Assembly (NCBI RefSeq): GCF_015355765.1
Contig: NZ_JACWNA010000020.1
Coordinates: 1-64,000 of the forward strand
Length of the DNA: 64,000 nt
DNA from: Actinomyces haliotis
GTDB taxonomy: Bacteria > Actinomycetota > Actinomycetes > Actinomycetales > Actinomycetaceae
Direction of reading: 5' to 3'
The notes below the pieces were generated by a model. That model was not told the DNA's origin. It did not search any database and saw only the letters and a program-made list of their open reading frames with translations. A program made the translations under genes and the position numbers. Of this stretch, positions 27,317 through 35,652 are shown piece after piece. Positions within the stretch are counted from its first letter, which is position 1. The number at the start of each line of letters is the position of its first letter.

Positions 27317-28162
27317 TCAGAGGGGACAGGCGCCCAGCCCCCTCACGAGGATTGCGCGGGCGCCCACCTCGTAGAGCTCGTCCATGACGCGGTTGACGTC
27401 CTTGCGCGGCACCATGGCGCGCACGGCCACCCAGTCCGGGTTCTGCAGCGGCGAGACCGTCGGCGACTCGAGGCCGGGCGTGATGGCTGTGGCGAGGTCG
27501 AGGTCGTTCATCGGGATGTCGTAGTCGACGAGCACGTAGGAGCGCGCGCGCATGACGCCCTCGAGCCGACGGACGAGGGTAGCGAGGGCCGGCTCGTCGC
27601 GGTACTGCTCGGTGGTGATGAGGACCGCCTCGCTGGCGAGGATCGGCTCACCGAAGGTCTCCAGCCCCGCGGCGCGCAGCGTCGTGCCCGTCTCGACGAC
27701 GTCGGCGATGAGGTCCGCGATGCCGAGCTGGACTGAGGACTCGACGGCGCCGTCGAGGTGGACCGTCTGGGCCTGGACGCCCTGCGATTCCAGGTAGCAG
27801 CGGACCAGGACGTCGTAGGACGTGGCGACGCGCCGGCCCTCGACGTCGGCCAGCGTGCTCATGGTCCCGGCCGGGGCGGCGAAGCGGAAGGTGGAGCGGG
27901 CGAAGCCGAGCGGCAGGTGCTCGACGGCGTCGACGCCGGAGTCCAGGAGGAGGTCGCGGCCGGTGATCCCGGCGTGGACGGTTCCCTGGCCGACGTAGAC
28001 GGCGATGTCGCGGGGCCGTAGGAAGAAGAGCTCGACGTCGTTGGCCTCGTCGACCAGGACGAGCTCGCGGCCGGTGCGGCGCGTGCGGTAGCCGGCCTCC
28101 TTGAGCATGGTGGTGGCGGGCTCGGACAGTGAGCCCTTGTTCGGGACGGCGATGCGCAGCAT
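27317..28162 (-). CDS. hisG: ATP phosphoribosyltransferase, long form
   Basis: This 281-residue enzyme catalyses the first step of histidine synthesis, joining ATP and PRPP. It has the N-terminal catalytic domains ([44 protein letters not shown] in part, and the PRPP loop [18 protein letters not shown]). It also has the C-terminal ~75-residue regulatory domain ([20 protein letters not shown] in part) that binds histidine in long-form enzymes, so feedback inhibition is expected. It lies 83 bp downstream of hisE on the same strand. No other his genes are in the window. Confidence 0.95.
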   Translation of the reverse strand: MLRIAVPNKGSLSEPATTMLKEAGYRTRRTGRELVLVDEANDVELFFLRPRDIAVYVGQGTVHAGITGRDLLLDSGVDAVEHLPLGFARSTFRFAAPAGTMSTLADVEGRRVATSYDVLVRCYLESQGVQAQTVHLDGAVESSVQLGIADLIADVVETGTTLRAAGLETFGEPILASEAVLITTEQYRDEPALATLVRRLEGVMRARSYVLVDYDIPMNDLDLATAITPGLESPTVSPLQNPDWVAVRAMVPRKDVNRVMDELYEVGARAILVRGLGACPL

Positions 28163-28245
28163 GGGCGTGGTGGTCCTGTCGATGCGGGTGGGGCTGGCGG
28201 TGCTGGTGTCTCAGCGATGGCGCGGGACGCGGGGGAGCGGTGCGC

Positions 28246-28509
28246 TCACAGGTACTTGTAGACGTCCTCGAGCGTGTAGCCCTTGGCGATCATCATGACC
28301 TGGGCGTGGTACAGGAGCTGGCTGATCTCCTCACAGGCCTCGGCGTCCGTCTCGTACTCGCAGGCCATCCAGGACTCGGACGCCTCCTCGACGAGCTTCT
28401 TGCCGATGAAGTGGACGCCCTTGTCGAGCTCCTCGACGGTGCCGGAGCCGGCGGGACGCTCCGCGGCCTTGGTGCTGAGCTCGGCGAACAGGTCCTCGAA
28501 GGTCTTCAT
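28246..28509 (-). CDS. hisE: Phosphoribosyl-ATP pyrophosphatase
   Basis: This 87-residue helical MazG-like protein carries out the second step of histidine synthesis, hydrolysing phosphoribosyl-ATP to phosphoribosyl-AMP. The metal-binding helices are visible: [11 protein letters not shown] and [14 protein letters not shown]. The length is normal for the stand-alone actinobacterial enzyme. TAGCCT at 28521-28516 ends 6 nt before the ATG, so the transcript is probably leaderless and begins a hisE-hisG operon. Confidence 0.93.
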   Translation of the reverse strand: MKTFEDLFAELSTKAAERPAGSGTVEELDKGVHFIGKKLVEEASESWMACEYETDAEACEEISQLLYHAQVMMIAKGYTLEDVYKYL

Positions 28510-28515
28510 GCGCCC

Positions 28516-28521
28516 AGGCTA
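28516..28521 (-). promoter_or_regulatory. -10 hexamer of leaderless hisE promoter
   Basis: TAGCCT on the minus strand, 6 nt from the hisE ATG. No Shine-Dalgarno is present, supporting a leaderless start. Confidence 0.5.
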
Positions 28522-28619
28522 GCGGGCGCAGGCGCCCAGCCGACCAGCTTCCCGCTTGGTGGTCCCTCACGCAGCCCGGCCCGGCCCGCTCGCACGGACT
28601 CTGAGACTCTCACTGACTC

Positions 28620-30245
28620 TCACTCCGCGCCGGCCCGGGCCGCCCGACGCGAGCCCACCCGCATGACGAGCAGCGCGACGACCGTGATGAGGACGCTGAG
28701 CAGGACGATCTCCAACCAGGTCCCGGGGTACTGCCCGGCGACGGCGGACCAGCCCCACGGGGCCCACCGCCACAGTGACGCGGTGAGGACCTCGTTGCCG
28801 TCGATGACGAGTGAGTCGAGGAGGCCGAGCACGCCGACCGCGATCGAGGCGCCCAGCCCTAGCCACTGCGTCACCGCCATGGACACGGCGACGAGCATCG
28901 CCGTGACGAAAGGGACCGTGATGAGTGCGTACACGGTGCTGCCGGTCCCGCCGACGGCGGCGGAGGCGCCGATGATGACGAGCACGAGGCCCAGCACCGC
29001 GGAGGGCGTGGCGCTCAGCGCCGTCACGAGCCGACCCGGGCCCTGCCTGGTGAGGAGCAGGCGCCACGGCTCGGCGACCGACCGCCACGTCATCGTCCCG
29101 ACGGTCGTCGCCGCGACGGGCAGGCCCACGAGCGTGAGGATCGACAGCGCCGTCGACGGGGAGTAGACGACCCGGACGACGAGGAGCAGGGCGAGGAGGA
29201 GGACGGCCAGGGCCGCCCACGTCGGCCACGGGAGGGTGGGAAAGAGCGCCCCCACCACGGCGGGCCGCCGGCTCGCGCCCGCGACGGGTGAGTCCCAGGG
29301 GCGAACCATCTCGTGGACGGCCGGCCTCGGCGGCTCGACCTCGGTGGCGCCCGCGAGGGTCGCGGCCGACGACCGTGGACGACGCGGTCGGCGGAGAGCG
29401 GTCCGTCCGGCCCCCAGCAGGAGCAGGAGCCCGACGGCGCCCACGGCCGCGGTCAGCGCCATTGACGGCCACGAGGCGTAGCCCCACGCCGGGTCGCCAG
29501 GATCGAGGTTGACGGAGTTGCCGTGAACCCCTAGCAGAGGCAGCTGCCCGCGCACCAACCAGGTCCACGGGCGCACGAGCCAGCCGGAGGACTCGGCCTG
29601 GACGGCGCCCGCCACGCCCAGCACGAGGGCGGCCGCGGGTGCGAGACCGACGGAGGCGACGCCGAGGAGACCCGCGACGAGCAGGCCCCACACCGCCGCA
29701 GCGGTCTGGCCCACGGTCCACATGGCCAGGAGCGTGGACCAGGTGCCCACCGGCCCCCAGCCCTCACCGGTCAGGAGGGACTGGACGAGCACCGGGGCGA
29801 TGACGAGCACCTGGCACAGCAGCGAGCCGAGGGCGAGCACGCAGACCCGGGCGAGCACGACCCGCCGGGAGCTCACGTCGCGCCAGGCGGTGCCGCCCTC
29901 GCGCCAGCGCGCCTCGCGGGTGCGAGCGAGCGCCCCCATGAGCGCGCCGAGGGGCAGGAGGACGAAGAAGGGGTAGAAGGACAGCCAGCCGAGGACGTTG
30001 CCGTCCCAGCGGCCTTCCGCCGAAGCGAGGCCGTTCGCCGTGGCTGACGCGGCGATGCGCACGCAGAAGAGCGTCGCGGCGAGCCCCACGAGACTCGCGC
30101 CCCAGGTGAAGGTGCGGTGGTGGCGGAGGAGCTCGGCGCGCAGGACCGAGACCCGCCCGCTCCCGAGGGGACGAGGTGCGCAGCGACGGGACGCGCCGTG
30201 GTCGGTGCCCGTGGTCAACGAAACGGAGACCGCGTCGAGGCTCAT
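28620..30245 (-). CDS. ABC-2 type exporter permease
   Basis: This 541-residue membrane protein has about 12 hydrophobic helices in two halves separated by an Arg/Pro-rich cytoplasmic loop (about 285-340, TALRRPRRPRSS). It lacks any recognisable catalytic domain. Its start overlaps the stop of the ATPase gene (ATGA-type overlap), so the two form one exporter. With the two-component system just upstream, the layout resembles antibiotic or peptide resistance exporters (BcrAB-like), but the substrate cannot be read from sequence. Confidence 0.8.
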   Translation of the reverse strand: MSLDAVSVSLTTGTDHGASRRCAPRPLGSGRVSVLRAELLRHHRTFTWGASLVGLAATLFCVRIAASATANGLASAEGRWDGNVLGWLSFYPFFVLLPLGALMGALARTREARWREGGTAWRDVSSRRVVLARVCVLALGSLLCQVLVIAPVLVQSLLTGEGWGPVGTWSTLLAMWTVGQTAAAVWGLLVAGLLGVASVGLAPAAALVLGVAGAVQAESSGWLVRPWTWLVRGQLPLLGVHGNSVNLDPGDPAWGYASWPSMALTAAVGAVGLLLLLGAGRTALRRPRRPRSSAATLAGATEVEPPRPAVHEMVRPWDSPVAGASRRPAVVGALFPTLPWPTWAALAVLLLALLLVVRVVYSPSTALSILTLVGLPVAATTVGTMTWRSVAEPWRLLLTRQGPGRLVTALSATPSAVLGLVLVIIGASAAVGGTGSTVYALITVPFVTAMLVAVSMAVTQWLGLGASIAVGVLGLLDSLVIDGNEVLTASLWRWAPWGWSAVAGQYPGTWLEIVLLSVLITVVALLVMRVGSRRAARAGAE

Positions 30246-31015
30246 CGCAGGGCCTCCGTCGCGCTCGAGGCGGCGGTCGTGGTCGCGGCGCCGGTGACCA
30301 GCGAGAGGTAGGCATCCTCGAGGCTCGTCGAGCTGGTACGGTCGGCGAGCCCGTCCAGGGGCCCCTCGTAGACGAGGCGTCCACCCACGAGGACGCCGAC
30401 GTCGTCGGCCATGCGGGCCATCTCGCCGAGCTGATGGCTGGAGACGATGACGGTGCGGCCGGCGTGGGCGAGGGAGCGCAGCAGGTCGCGCAGCTCGATG
30501 ATGCCCTGAGGATCCAGGCCGTTCTGCGGCTCGTCGAGGATGAGCACCGCCGGGTCGGTGAGGAGGGCCATCGCCAGCGCGAGTCGCATCCGCATCCCGG
30601 TGGAGAAGCCCTTGGCCCGCTTGCGGCCGGTGCCCGCCAGGCCGACGGCGTCGAGCACCGGACTGATGGCCGCCGGGTCCGTGCCGGTGAGGCGGCAGTG
30701 GACGAGGAGGTTCCGGCGCGCGGAGAGCTGGGGGAAGAGCGCGGGGCCGTTGATCGAGGCGCCCACGTGGCGCAGCGCCTCACGCGACCAGGGGTGCCCG
30801 AGCACCTCGACGGTGCCCGAGTCGGCGCGCAGCAGGCCGAGGGTGACGGAGAGCGTCGTCGACTTGCCGGCGCCGTTGGGCCCGAGCAGCGCGTAGACGC
30901 GGCCCGGACGGGCGGTGAGGTCGAGGCCCGTGAGGACCTGCTGCCGGCCGTAGGAGCAGGTGACGCCCCGGAGCCGGAGACCGGCGGGGACCGTGGGGGC
31001 TGGTGCTGTCGTCAT
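30242..31015 (-). CDS. ABC transporter ATP-binding protein
   Basis: This 257-residue ATPase is of the drug/peptide exporter (CcmA/BcrA) family. Walker A is GPNGAGKST near residue 43, the Q-loop region includes GASINGPALFPQLS, and Walker B is AVLILDEPQNGLDP. The switch His is in IVSSHQLGEM. The signature is degenerate (GFSTGMRMRLALA in place of LSGGQ), as in many exporters of this group. It powers the permease encoded immediately downstream. The gap of 103 bp to the response regulator suggests either read-through or a separate regulated promoter. Confidence 0.9.
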   Translation of the reverse strand: MTTAPAPTVPAGLRLRGVTCSYGRQQVLTGLDLTARPGRVYALLGPNGAGKSTTLSVTLGLLRADSGTVEVLGHPWSREALRHVGASINGPALFPQLSARRNLLVHCRLTGTDPAAISPVLDAVGLAGTGRKRAKGFSTGMRMRLALAMALLTDPAVLILDEPQNGLDPQGIIELRDLLRSLAHAGRTVIVSSHQLGEMARMADDVGVLVGGRLVYEGPLDGLADRTSSTSLEDAYLSLVTGAATTTAASSATEALR

Positions 31016-31117
31016 GGCCCCAGCGTCCTCGGGCGGCGACGGCGGCGGATCCCCCGTGGGGATCGCGCTCGCGGGCGGCCTCGCCTGCGGCCTCCCCCCT
31101 GAGGGGGAGACTGCGCG

Positions 31118-31879
31118 TCAGACGGTGACGAGGCCCGCCCGGTAGGCGTGGACGATGAGCTCGACGCGGTTGCGGCAGCCGGTCTTGCCCAGGACCGCCT
31201 TGACGTGGGTCTTCACGGTCGACTCCGCGAGGAAGAGCCTCGCGCCGATCTCGGCGTTCGACAGGCCCTCGCACACGAGGTCGAGCACGTCGCGCTCGCG
31301 GCCCGTGAGGGGTTCGAGGAGCGCCGAGGTGCGCGCCGGGGCCCGGTCCGCGTCCGCGGTGACCTCGCGCTCGGTCGCCGGCACCGTGGCGGGCCCTGCG
31401 ACGGTGTCGGCGTCGTCGCCCAGGTGCGCGAGCACCGTGCCGGTGACGGCCGGGTCGAGCCACGATCCTCCCGCGGCCACGGTCCTCGCCGCCTGGAGGA
31501 GGACGGCGGGGCTGGCGTCCTTGAGGAGGAAGCCTCGCGCGCCGGAGCGCAGGGCCCCGAGGATGAGCTCCTCCTCGTCGAAGGTCGTGAGGACGAGGAC
31601 GGGTACGTCGGACAGCGCGGGGTCGGCCCGCACCGCGTGGAGCACGCCAAGGCCGTCGAGGACGGGCATGCGGATGTCGAGGAGCACGAGGTCGAGGGCT
31701 CCGGGCAGGGCCCGCAGCACCTCGAGCGCGGCGGCTCCGTCGGCCGCGGTCGCGACGACGGTGAGGTCGTCCTGGGCGTCGAGAAGCATCTGGAAGGCGC
31801 CTCGGAGCAGCTCCTGGTCGTCGACGAGGAGGACGCGCACCGGGTGCTGCGCGTCAGCGGGGCGGGATGTCTGGGTCAT
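31118..31879 (-). CDS. NarL/LuxR-family response regulator
   Basis: This 253-residue DNA-binding regulator has a receiver domain with acidic pair D20/D21, phosphorylation site D68 (VLLDIRMPVLDG) and T/S switch in VLTTFDEEE. The C-terminal LuxR helix-turn-helix is TGRERDVLDLVCEGLSNAEI followed by ESTVKTHV. A longer than usual Ala/Thr-rich linker (about 150-185) joins them. The start overlaps the kinase stop by 4 nt, so the two are translationally coupled. The ABC exporter next door is the likely target. Confidence 0.92.
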   Translation of the reverse strand: MTQTSRPADAQHPVRVLLVDDQELLRGAFQMLLDAQDDLTVVATAADGAAALEVLRALPGALDLVLLDIRMPVLDGLGVLHAVRADPALSDVPVLVLTTFDEEELILGALRSGARGFLLKDASPAVLLQAARTVAAGGSWLDPAVTGTVLAHLGDDADTVAGPATVPATEREVTADADRAPARTSALLEPLTGRERDVLDLVCEGLSNAEIGARLFLAESTVKTHVKAVLGKTGCRNRVELIVHAYRAGLVTV

Positions 31880-33264
31880 GGAACGTCCTCGTCAGGGCTG
31901 GACGGAAGCGGAGCCTCGGGGACGGGCCTCGTGGGCCCTGGGCGGGCGGGGGAGGTGCTCACGGGAACCGACGCGGTCAGGGCGAACTCGGTGGTGCCCT
32001 CCTCCCGCTCACGGGCCTCGAGCGAGCCGCCGACGAGGCGCATGCGCTCGCGCAGGCCCTCGAGCCCGGTGCGCGAGCCCGTTGACGGCCGGGGACCTCC
32101 CGCAGGGAGCGGGTTGGTGACCACCACGGTGCAGCGGCCGTGCTCGACGGCGACGCGCAGGCGCGCGCTCCCGTCCCCGTGACGCAGGGCATTCGTGAGG
32201 GCCTCCTGCACGGCGCGCAGGACGGCGAGGCGCTGCGTGCGCGTCCACTCGGCGTCCGCTCGTGCGAGGGCGGCCTCGTTCGGAAGCTCGGCAGCGAGCG
32301 CCAGGCCCGCGGAGCGGGAGCGCTCCACCTCGCCTGAGAGGGCGCTCAGACTCGCTGTCGGCTCGACGTCGCCGACGCCGCGCAGCAGGCGGACGAGCTC
32401 TCGGACCTCGCGCAGCGAGGACTCCGCGGTGGACTCGATGAGGCGCAGCGCCCGGGCCTCATTGGCCTCGCCCGAGAGCTCGAGCCCCGTCGAGGCCTGG
32501 ACCTTGATGGCGGTGAGGGAGTGCCCGAGCAGGTCGTGGAGCTCACGTGCCAGACGGAGCCGCTCCTCGGCGGCGGCGGTCTGCCGGGCGCCCTCGCGCG
32601 CGGTGTCGATCTCGCGGTACCTGTCCTCGAGACGGCGGCGCCGCGCTGACGCGTCGAGGGCGGTGAGCGCGACAGCGAGGAGGCAGACGGCGTCGGCGAG
32701 CACGATCGTGACGAGCGAGCCGCCGGAGCCGTCAACGGCCGAGGCTCCGGGCCGGTCGGCGGAGGCGGGGGAGAGGCGGTGCAGGACGACCGGGTTGACC
32801 AGGCTGCCCAGGACCGCGAGGGTGACGGCTGCCGTCGACCACCGGCGGTCTCCGTCCCACCGGATGACGGCGTGGACGGCGAGCAGCGCGACGAGGGCCA
32901 CGGGTGAGAAGCCCAGCGTGACGGGCGAGGTCGCCACGACGAGCCCGTACCCGACGAGTCCGAGCGCGGTGACGCTCATTGAGAGACGTGCGACGCGCCG
33001 GCGCAGGACCTGGGCGAGGCCGATGACCGTGGTGAGCGTGACGTCGGCGACGTAGGGCCAGGCGGGGCCGAAGCGGCTGATGAGGCTCGCCTCGACGAGC
33101 GCGACGCCGAGGACGAGGACTGCGAGGAGCACGTCCACCAGGGGGACCGACCATCGCGCGCCCGCTGGTCCGAGGAGGACGCACTGGCGGCGCCAGTCCG
33201 TGGCGTAGAGGCGAGCCTCGACGTCGCGGGCGGTGACGGTGCCCCGACCCCGGGTCGGTCTCAC
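31876..33264 (-). CDS. Sensor histidine kinase, HisKA_3 type
   Basis: This 462-residue membrane kinase has five to six N-terminal helices (about residues 35-205), a short coiled linker, then a HisKA_3 domain with H243 in ARELHDLLGHSLTAIK. A compact HATPase follows, with NALRHGDG (N box) and GSRTGLEGLRERM (G box). There is no large extracellular sensor loop, so it is of the intramembrane-sensing type. The frame is open far upstream, but GTG 33264 lies 7 nt after the DUF3866 stop and directly before the conserved part. It pairs with the response regulator that overlaps its end. Confidence 0.88.
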   Translation of the reverse strand: MRPTRGRGTVTARDVEARLYATDWRRQCVLLGPAGARWSVPLVDVLLAVLVLGVALVEASLISRFGPAWPYVADVTLTTVIGLAQVLRRRVARLSMSVTALGLVGYGLVVATSPVTLGFSPVALVALLAVHAVIRWDGDRRWSTAAVTLAVLGSLVNPVVLHRLSPASADRPGASAVDGSGGSLVTIVLADAVCLLAVALTALDASARRRRLEDRYREIDTAREGARQTAAAEERLRLARELHDLLGHSLTAIKVQASTGLELSGEANEARALRLIESTAESSLREVRELVRLLRGVGDVEPTASLSALSGEVERSRSAGLALAAELPNEAALARADAEWTRTQRLAVLRAVQEALTNALRHGDGSARLRVAVEHGRCTVVVTNPLPAGGPRPSTGSRTGLEGLRERMRLVGGSLEAREREEGTTEFALTASVPVSTSPARPGPTRPVPEAPLPSSPDEDVP

Positions 33265-33271
33265 TCCGGGC

Positions 33272-34492
33272 TCACCGTGCCTCGATCTCGGCAGCAGGCG
33301 GCTGGGTGAGGAGGTCCGCGGCGTGCCGCCCGGCCGCGGCCGCGGCGAGGAAGGCGGCCTCGTCCTCGTCCAGGCCGCGTCCCATGGTGGAGAGCCGGAC
33401 GCCGGTGGCCTCCTGCATCGCGAGGAGAGCCTCGCGCAGGCCCTCCGTGGCGACGTCGACGAGGCGGTGGGGCTCGGCGCCGGGGCGCGATCCGCCGAGC
33501 GCCGCGGCGTCGGTACGTACGCGGTCACCGAAGGCACCGGGAAGGTCCGGGACGACGACGTCGGCGCCCGCCCGTGAGACCAGGCCGTAGGCGGTCAGCG
33601 AGTGGTGCGAGACCCCGCGGTGCCGCTCACGCGGGTCGGCGTCGCTCACCCGGAGGCAGGCGATCGCCCGGCCGCCGAGCGTCGCGACGGCGTTGACGGC
33701 GTCGCCGCAGGCGACCCCGGAGAAGCCCCACGGCGTGTCCGTGCCGAGGTTCCCGGGGCCCTGGATGACGACGACGGCCTCAGCCCGCAGCACGTGGACC
33801 GCGGCGAGCAGGGCGTTGTGGAGGCTGACGGCCTCGAAGTCACCGCCCCAGGCCTGGCCGGCGGTCACGGTCCCGTCGAGCCACCCGGACTCGGTGAGCG
33901 AGGCGACGGTGCGGGAGTACGTCATCGGGAGGGCGCCGCCGTCGGTCATGACGTAGACGACCCGCGGAGCGGAGGAGGTGGGCGCGACGGTCGTTGCGCA
34001 CGTGCCGGTGCGGACGGTGGGGGAGCGCAGTCCCGCCAGGATCGCGGGAAGGGAGGAGTGCAGGTCCGCGATGACGACGGGGACGCCGTCGAGCCCGAGC
34101 TCGCCGACGGGGGCGCTGAGGAGCTCGTGGTGCTCCGTGCCCTGCTCGTCGACGCCCGTGATCATGACCTGGTCCGGCATGTAGCGGGCCTTGACGAGGT
34201 GCCCCTCACGCGGCGGGTCCGTCGGCAGGACGTCGAGGCGGGCGCTCACCATGGCGTGCCCGCCCGTCCCGAGCGCGCGGTCCAGTGCGGAGACCTCGAG
34301 CCGGACCCGCTCACCCGGATCGGGCAGCCCGGTGCCCTGCTCGTAGGCGACGGCTCGGCGCTCCTCGCCCGGCAGGATCGAGTCCGCACCGTCGGGGGCG
34401 GCCGTGACGCGGACGGCGAGCTCGGCGCAGCGGCGCCCCTCGGGCCCCCAGCTCCGCCGCAGGGAGAGCACCTCGCCGTCGCGCCACATCAT
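33272..34492 (-). CDS. DUF3866 family protein
   Basis: This 406-residue protein belongs to the actinobacterial DUF3866 family. Recognisable stretches are VKARYMPDQ, VIADLHSSLPAILAGL, VVYVMTDGGALPMTYSRTV, GPGNLGTDTPWGFSG and RERHRGVSHHSLTAYGL. There is no signal peptide or membrane segment. The function is unknown. In related genomes it is found near pafB/pafC and tat genes, as here, where it is divergent from pafB. TAGGGT at 34504-34499 lies 6 nt before the first of two adjacent ATGs, which selects 34492 as the start. The kinase gene follows after 7 nt, so it probably heads that operon. Confidence 0.8.
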   Translation of the reverse strand: MMWRDGEVLSLRRSWGPEGRRCAELAVRVTAAPDGADSILPGEERRAVAYEQGTGLPDPGERVRLEVSALDRALGTGGHAMVSARLDVLPTDPPREGHLVKARYMPDQVMITGVDEQGTEHHELLSAPVGELGLDGVPVVIADLHSSLPAILAGLRSPTVRTGTCATTVAPTSSAPRVVYVMTDGGALPMTYSRTVASLTESGWLDGTVTAGQAWGGDFEAVSLHNALLAAVHVLRAEAVVVIQGPGNLGTDTPWGFSGVACGDAVNAVATLGGRAIACLRVSDADPRERHRGVSHHSLTAYGLVSRAGADVVVPDLPGAFGDRVRTDAAALGGSRPGAEPHRLVDVATEGLREALLAMQEATGVRLSTMGRGLDEDEAAFLAAAAAGRHAADLLTQPPAAEIEAR

Positions 34493-34498
34493 GGGGCC

Positions 34499-34504
34499 AC
34501 CCTA
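34499..34504 (-). promoter_or_regulatory. -10 hexamer of leaderless DUF3866 promoter
   Basis: TAGGGT on the minus strand, 6 nt before the ATG of the DUF3866 gene. It decides between two tandem ATG codons. Confidence 0.5.
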
Positions 34505-34621
34505 TCGGTGCCGTGACCGACCGGTCACACGGCCTCGACGTCTGCGGGCCGAGGGGCGTCCCGGCGTCCCGGTGACGCGGTGCCGCGGTGTCCGCCGAGG
34601 TGCTGCGCCACCCACTCGTGA

Positions 34622-34635
34622 CGAACACGTGTTCG
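34622..34635. promoter_or_regulatory. Putative LexA SOS box
   Basis: CGAACACGTGTTCG is a perfect 14-bp palindrome that matches the Gram-positive/actinobacterial LexA consensus CGAAC-N4-GTTCG, with a further A after the right half as in GTTCGA. It is centred about 51 bp upstream of the pafB start and 130 bp from the divergent DUF3866 start. The core CACGTG could in principle be read by another regulator. Confidence 0.65.
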
Positions 34636-34666
34636 ATCGCTCAGCGCGTCCACGACCCCGACCCCC

Positions 34667-34672
34667 TACGCT
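34667..34672 (+). promoter_or_regulatory. -10 hexamer of leaderless pafB promoter
   Basis: TACGCT ends 7 nt before the GTG of pafB and there is no Shine-Dalgarno. The SOS box ends about 31 bp upstream of this hexamer, around and above the -35 region. Confidence 0.5.
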
Positions 34673-34679
34673 GTGCGAC

Positions 34680-35651
34680 GTGAAGTCCCCGTCCGCCGTG
34701 CCCGCCGAGGAACGCCAGGTCAACCTGCTCCTGGCCCTCCGCAACACCGTCACGGGCCTCGACCTCGACGAGATCCTCACCGGCGTCCACGGCTACGACG
34801 TCGGTCCCGGACCGGCCTCCGACTCCGCCCGCCGCATGTTCGAGCGCGACAAGGAGACGCTCCGCCGCCTCGGCGTGCCCGTCGTCGCGCTCGAGACCCC
34901 GACCGGCACCCGCTACCGGGTCGACGAGGAGGACTACGCCCTCCCTGAGGTGACCCTGACGGGCGCCCAGGCCGCGGCCCTCGACCTCGCGGCCTCCGCG
35001 TGGCGCGACGGCACCCTGCCCACCACGGCCCGGCACGCCCTCACCAAGCTCCGCGCCGTCACCGACAACGACGCCGAGCCAGGGGTCCTTCCCGACCTGT
35101 CCGTCGACCTGCCCGGCCAGGAGATCCCCGACGTCCTCGTCGCCGCCGTCCACGACCGGCGCCGGGTCGTGTTCTCCTACACGAGCGCCTCGAGCGCGAC
35201 GGCGCGGCGCCGCACGGTCGAGCCGCACGCCCTGCGCCTCGCCGAGGGGGCCTGGTACCTCGACGCCCTCGACGTCGACCGGGGAGAGCTCCGCACCTTC
35301 CGCCTCGCCCGCATCACGGGGAGCGTCGAGCCCGTCGGCGAGGCCGGCGCCTTCGAGCCGCCCGCCCGCCCACGGGTCGCCGAGCACGTCGCCGTCCTCG
35401 CCCTCGCGCCCGGACGGGGCCTCGGCCTGCGCCAGCGCGCACGGCGGCCCGCGATGCGCCCGACGTCGACCGTCCCCGTCCCGCCGGGTGACTGGGACGT
35501 GCTCGAGGTCCCCTACTTGGACCCCTTCGGCTTCGCCGGCTCGCTGGCGTCGCTCGCCGACGCAGTCGTCGTCCTGGAGCCCGCGGCGCTGCGCGAGGAC
35601 GTCCTCGCGCACCTGCGCGGCGCTGCCGCTCTCACCACGGAGGAGGACTGA
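34680..35651 (+). CDS. pafB: WYL-domain transcriptional regulator PafB
   Basis: This 323-residue protein has an N-terminal winged-helix region (ERQVNLLLALRNTV, FERDKETLRRLGVPV), a middle linker and a WYL domain (RRVVFSYTSASSATARRRTVEP in part, then AWYLDALD, the WYL residues) plus a C-terminal WCX extension. In mycobacteria PafB and PafC act together to activate DNA-damage genes, with WYL domains as the sensing part. The frame is open to 34404, but GTG 34680 fits a leaderless promoter and begins just before the first conserved helix. PafC follows after 1 nt. The SOS box upstream would place this activator under LexA. Confidence 0.9.
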   Translation: MKSPSAVPAEERQVNLLLALRNTVTGLDLDEILTGVHGYDVGPGPASDSARRMFERDKETLRRLGVPVVALETPTGTRYRVDEEDYALPEVTLTGAQAAALDLAASAWRDGTLPTTARHALTKLRAVTDNDAEPGVLPDLSVDLPGQEIPDVLVAAVHDRRRVVFSYTSASSATARRRTVEPHALRLAEGAWYLDALDVDRGELRTFRLARITGSVEPVGEAGAFEPPARPRVAEHVAVLALAPGRGLGLRQRARRPAMRPTSTVPVPPGDWDVLEVPYLDPFGFAGSLASLADAVVVLEPAALREDVLAHLRGAAALTTEED

Positions 35652-35652
35652 C

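Noticed and set aside
33281-33300. Further copy of the CGATCTCGGC motif at the DUF3866 C-terminus (and similar strings at 31247, 32611 and 45229)
   Set aside because: These lie inside coding sequence, lack the full core and the 22-bp spacing, and are explained by codon use.
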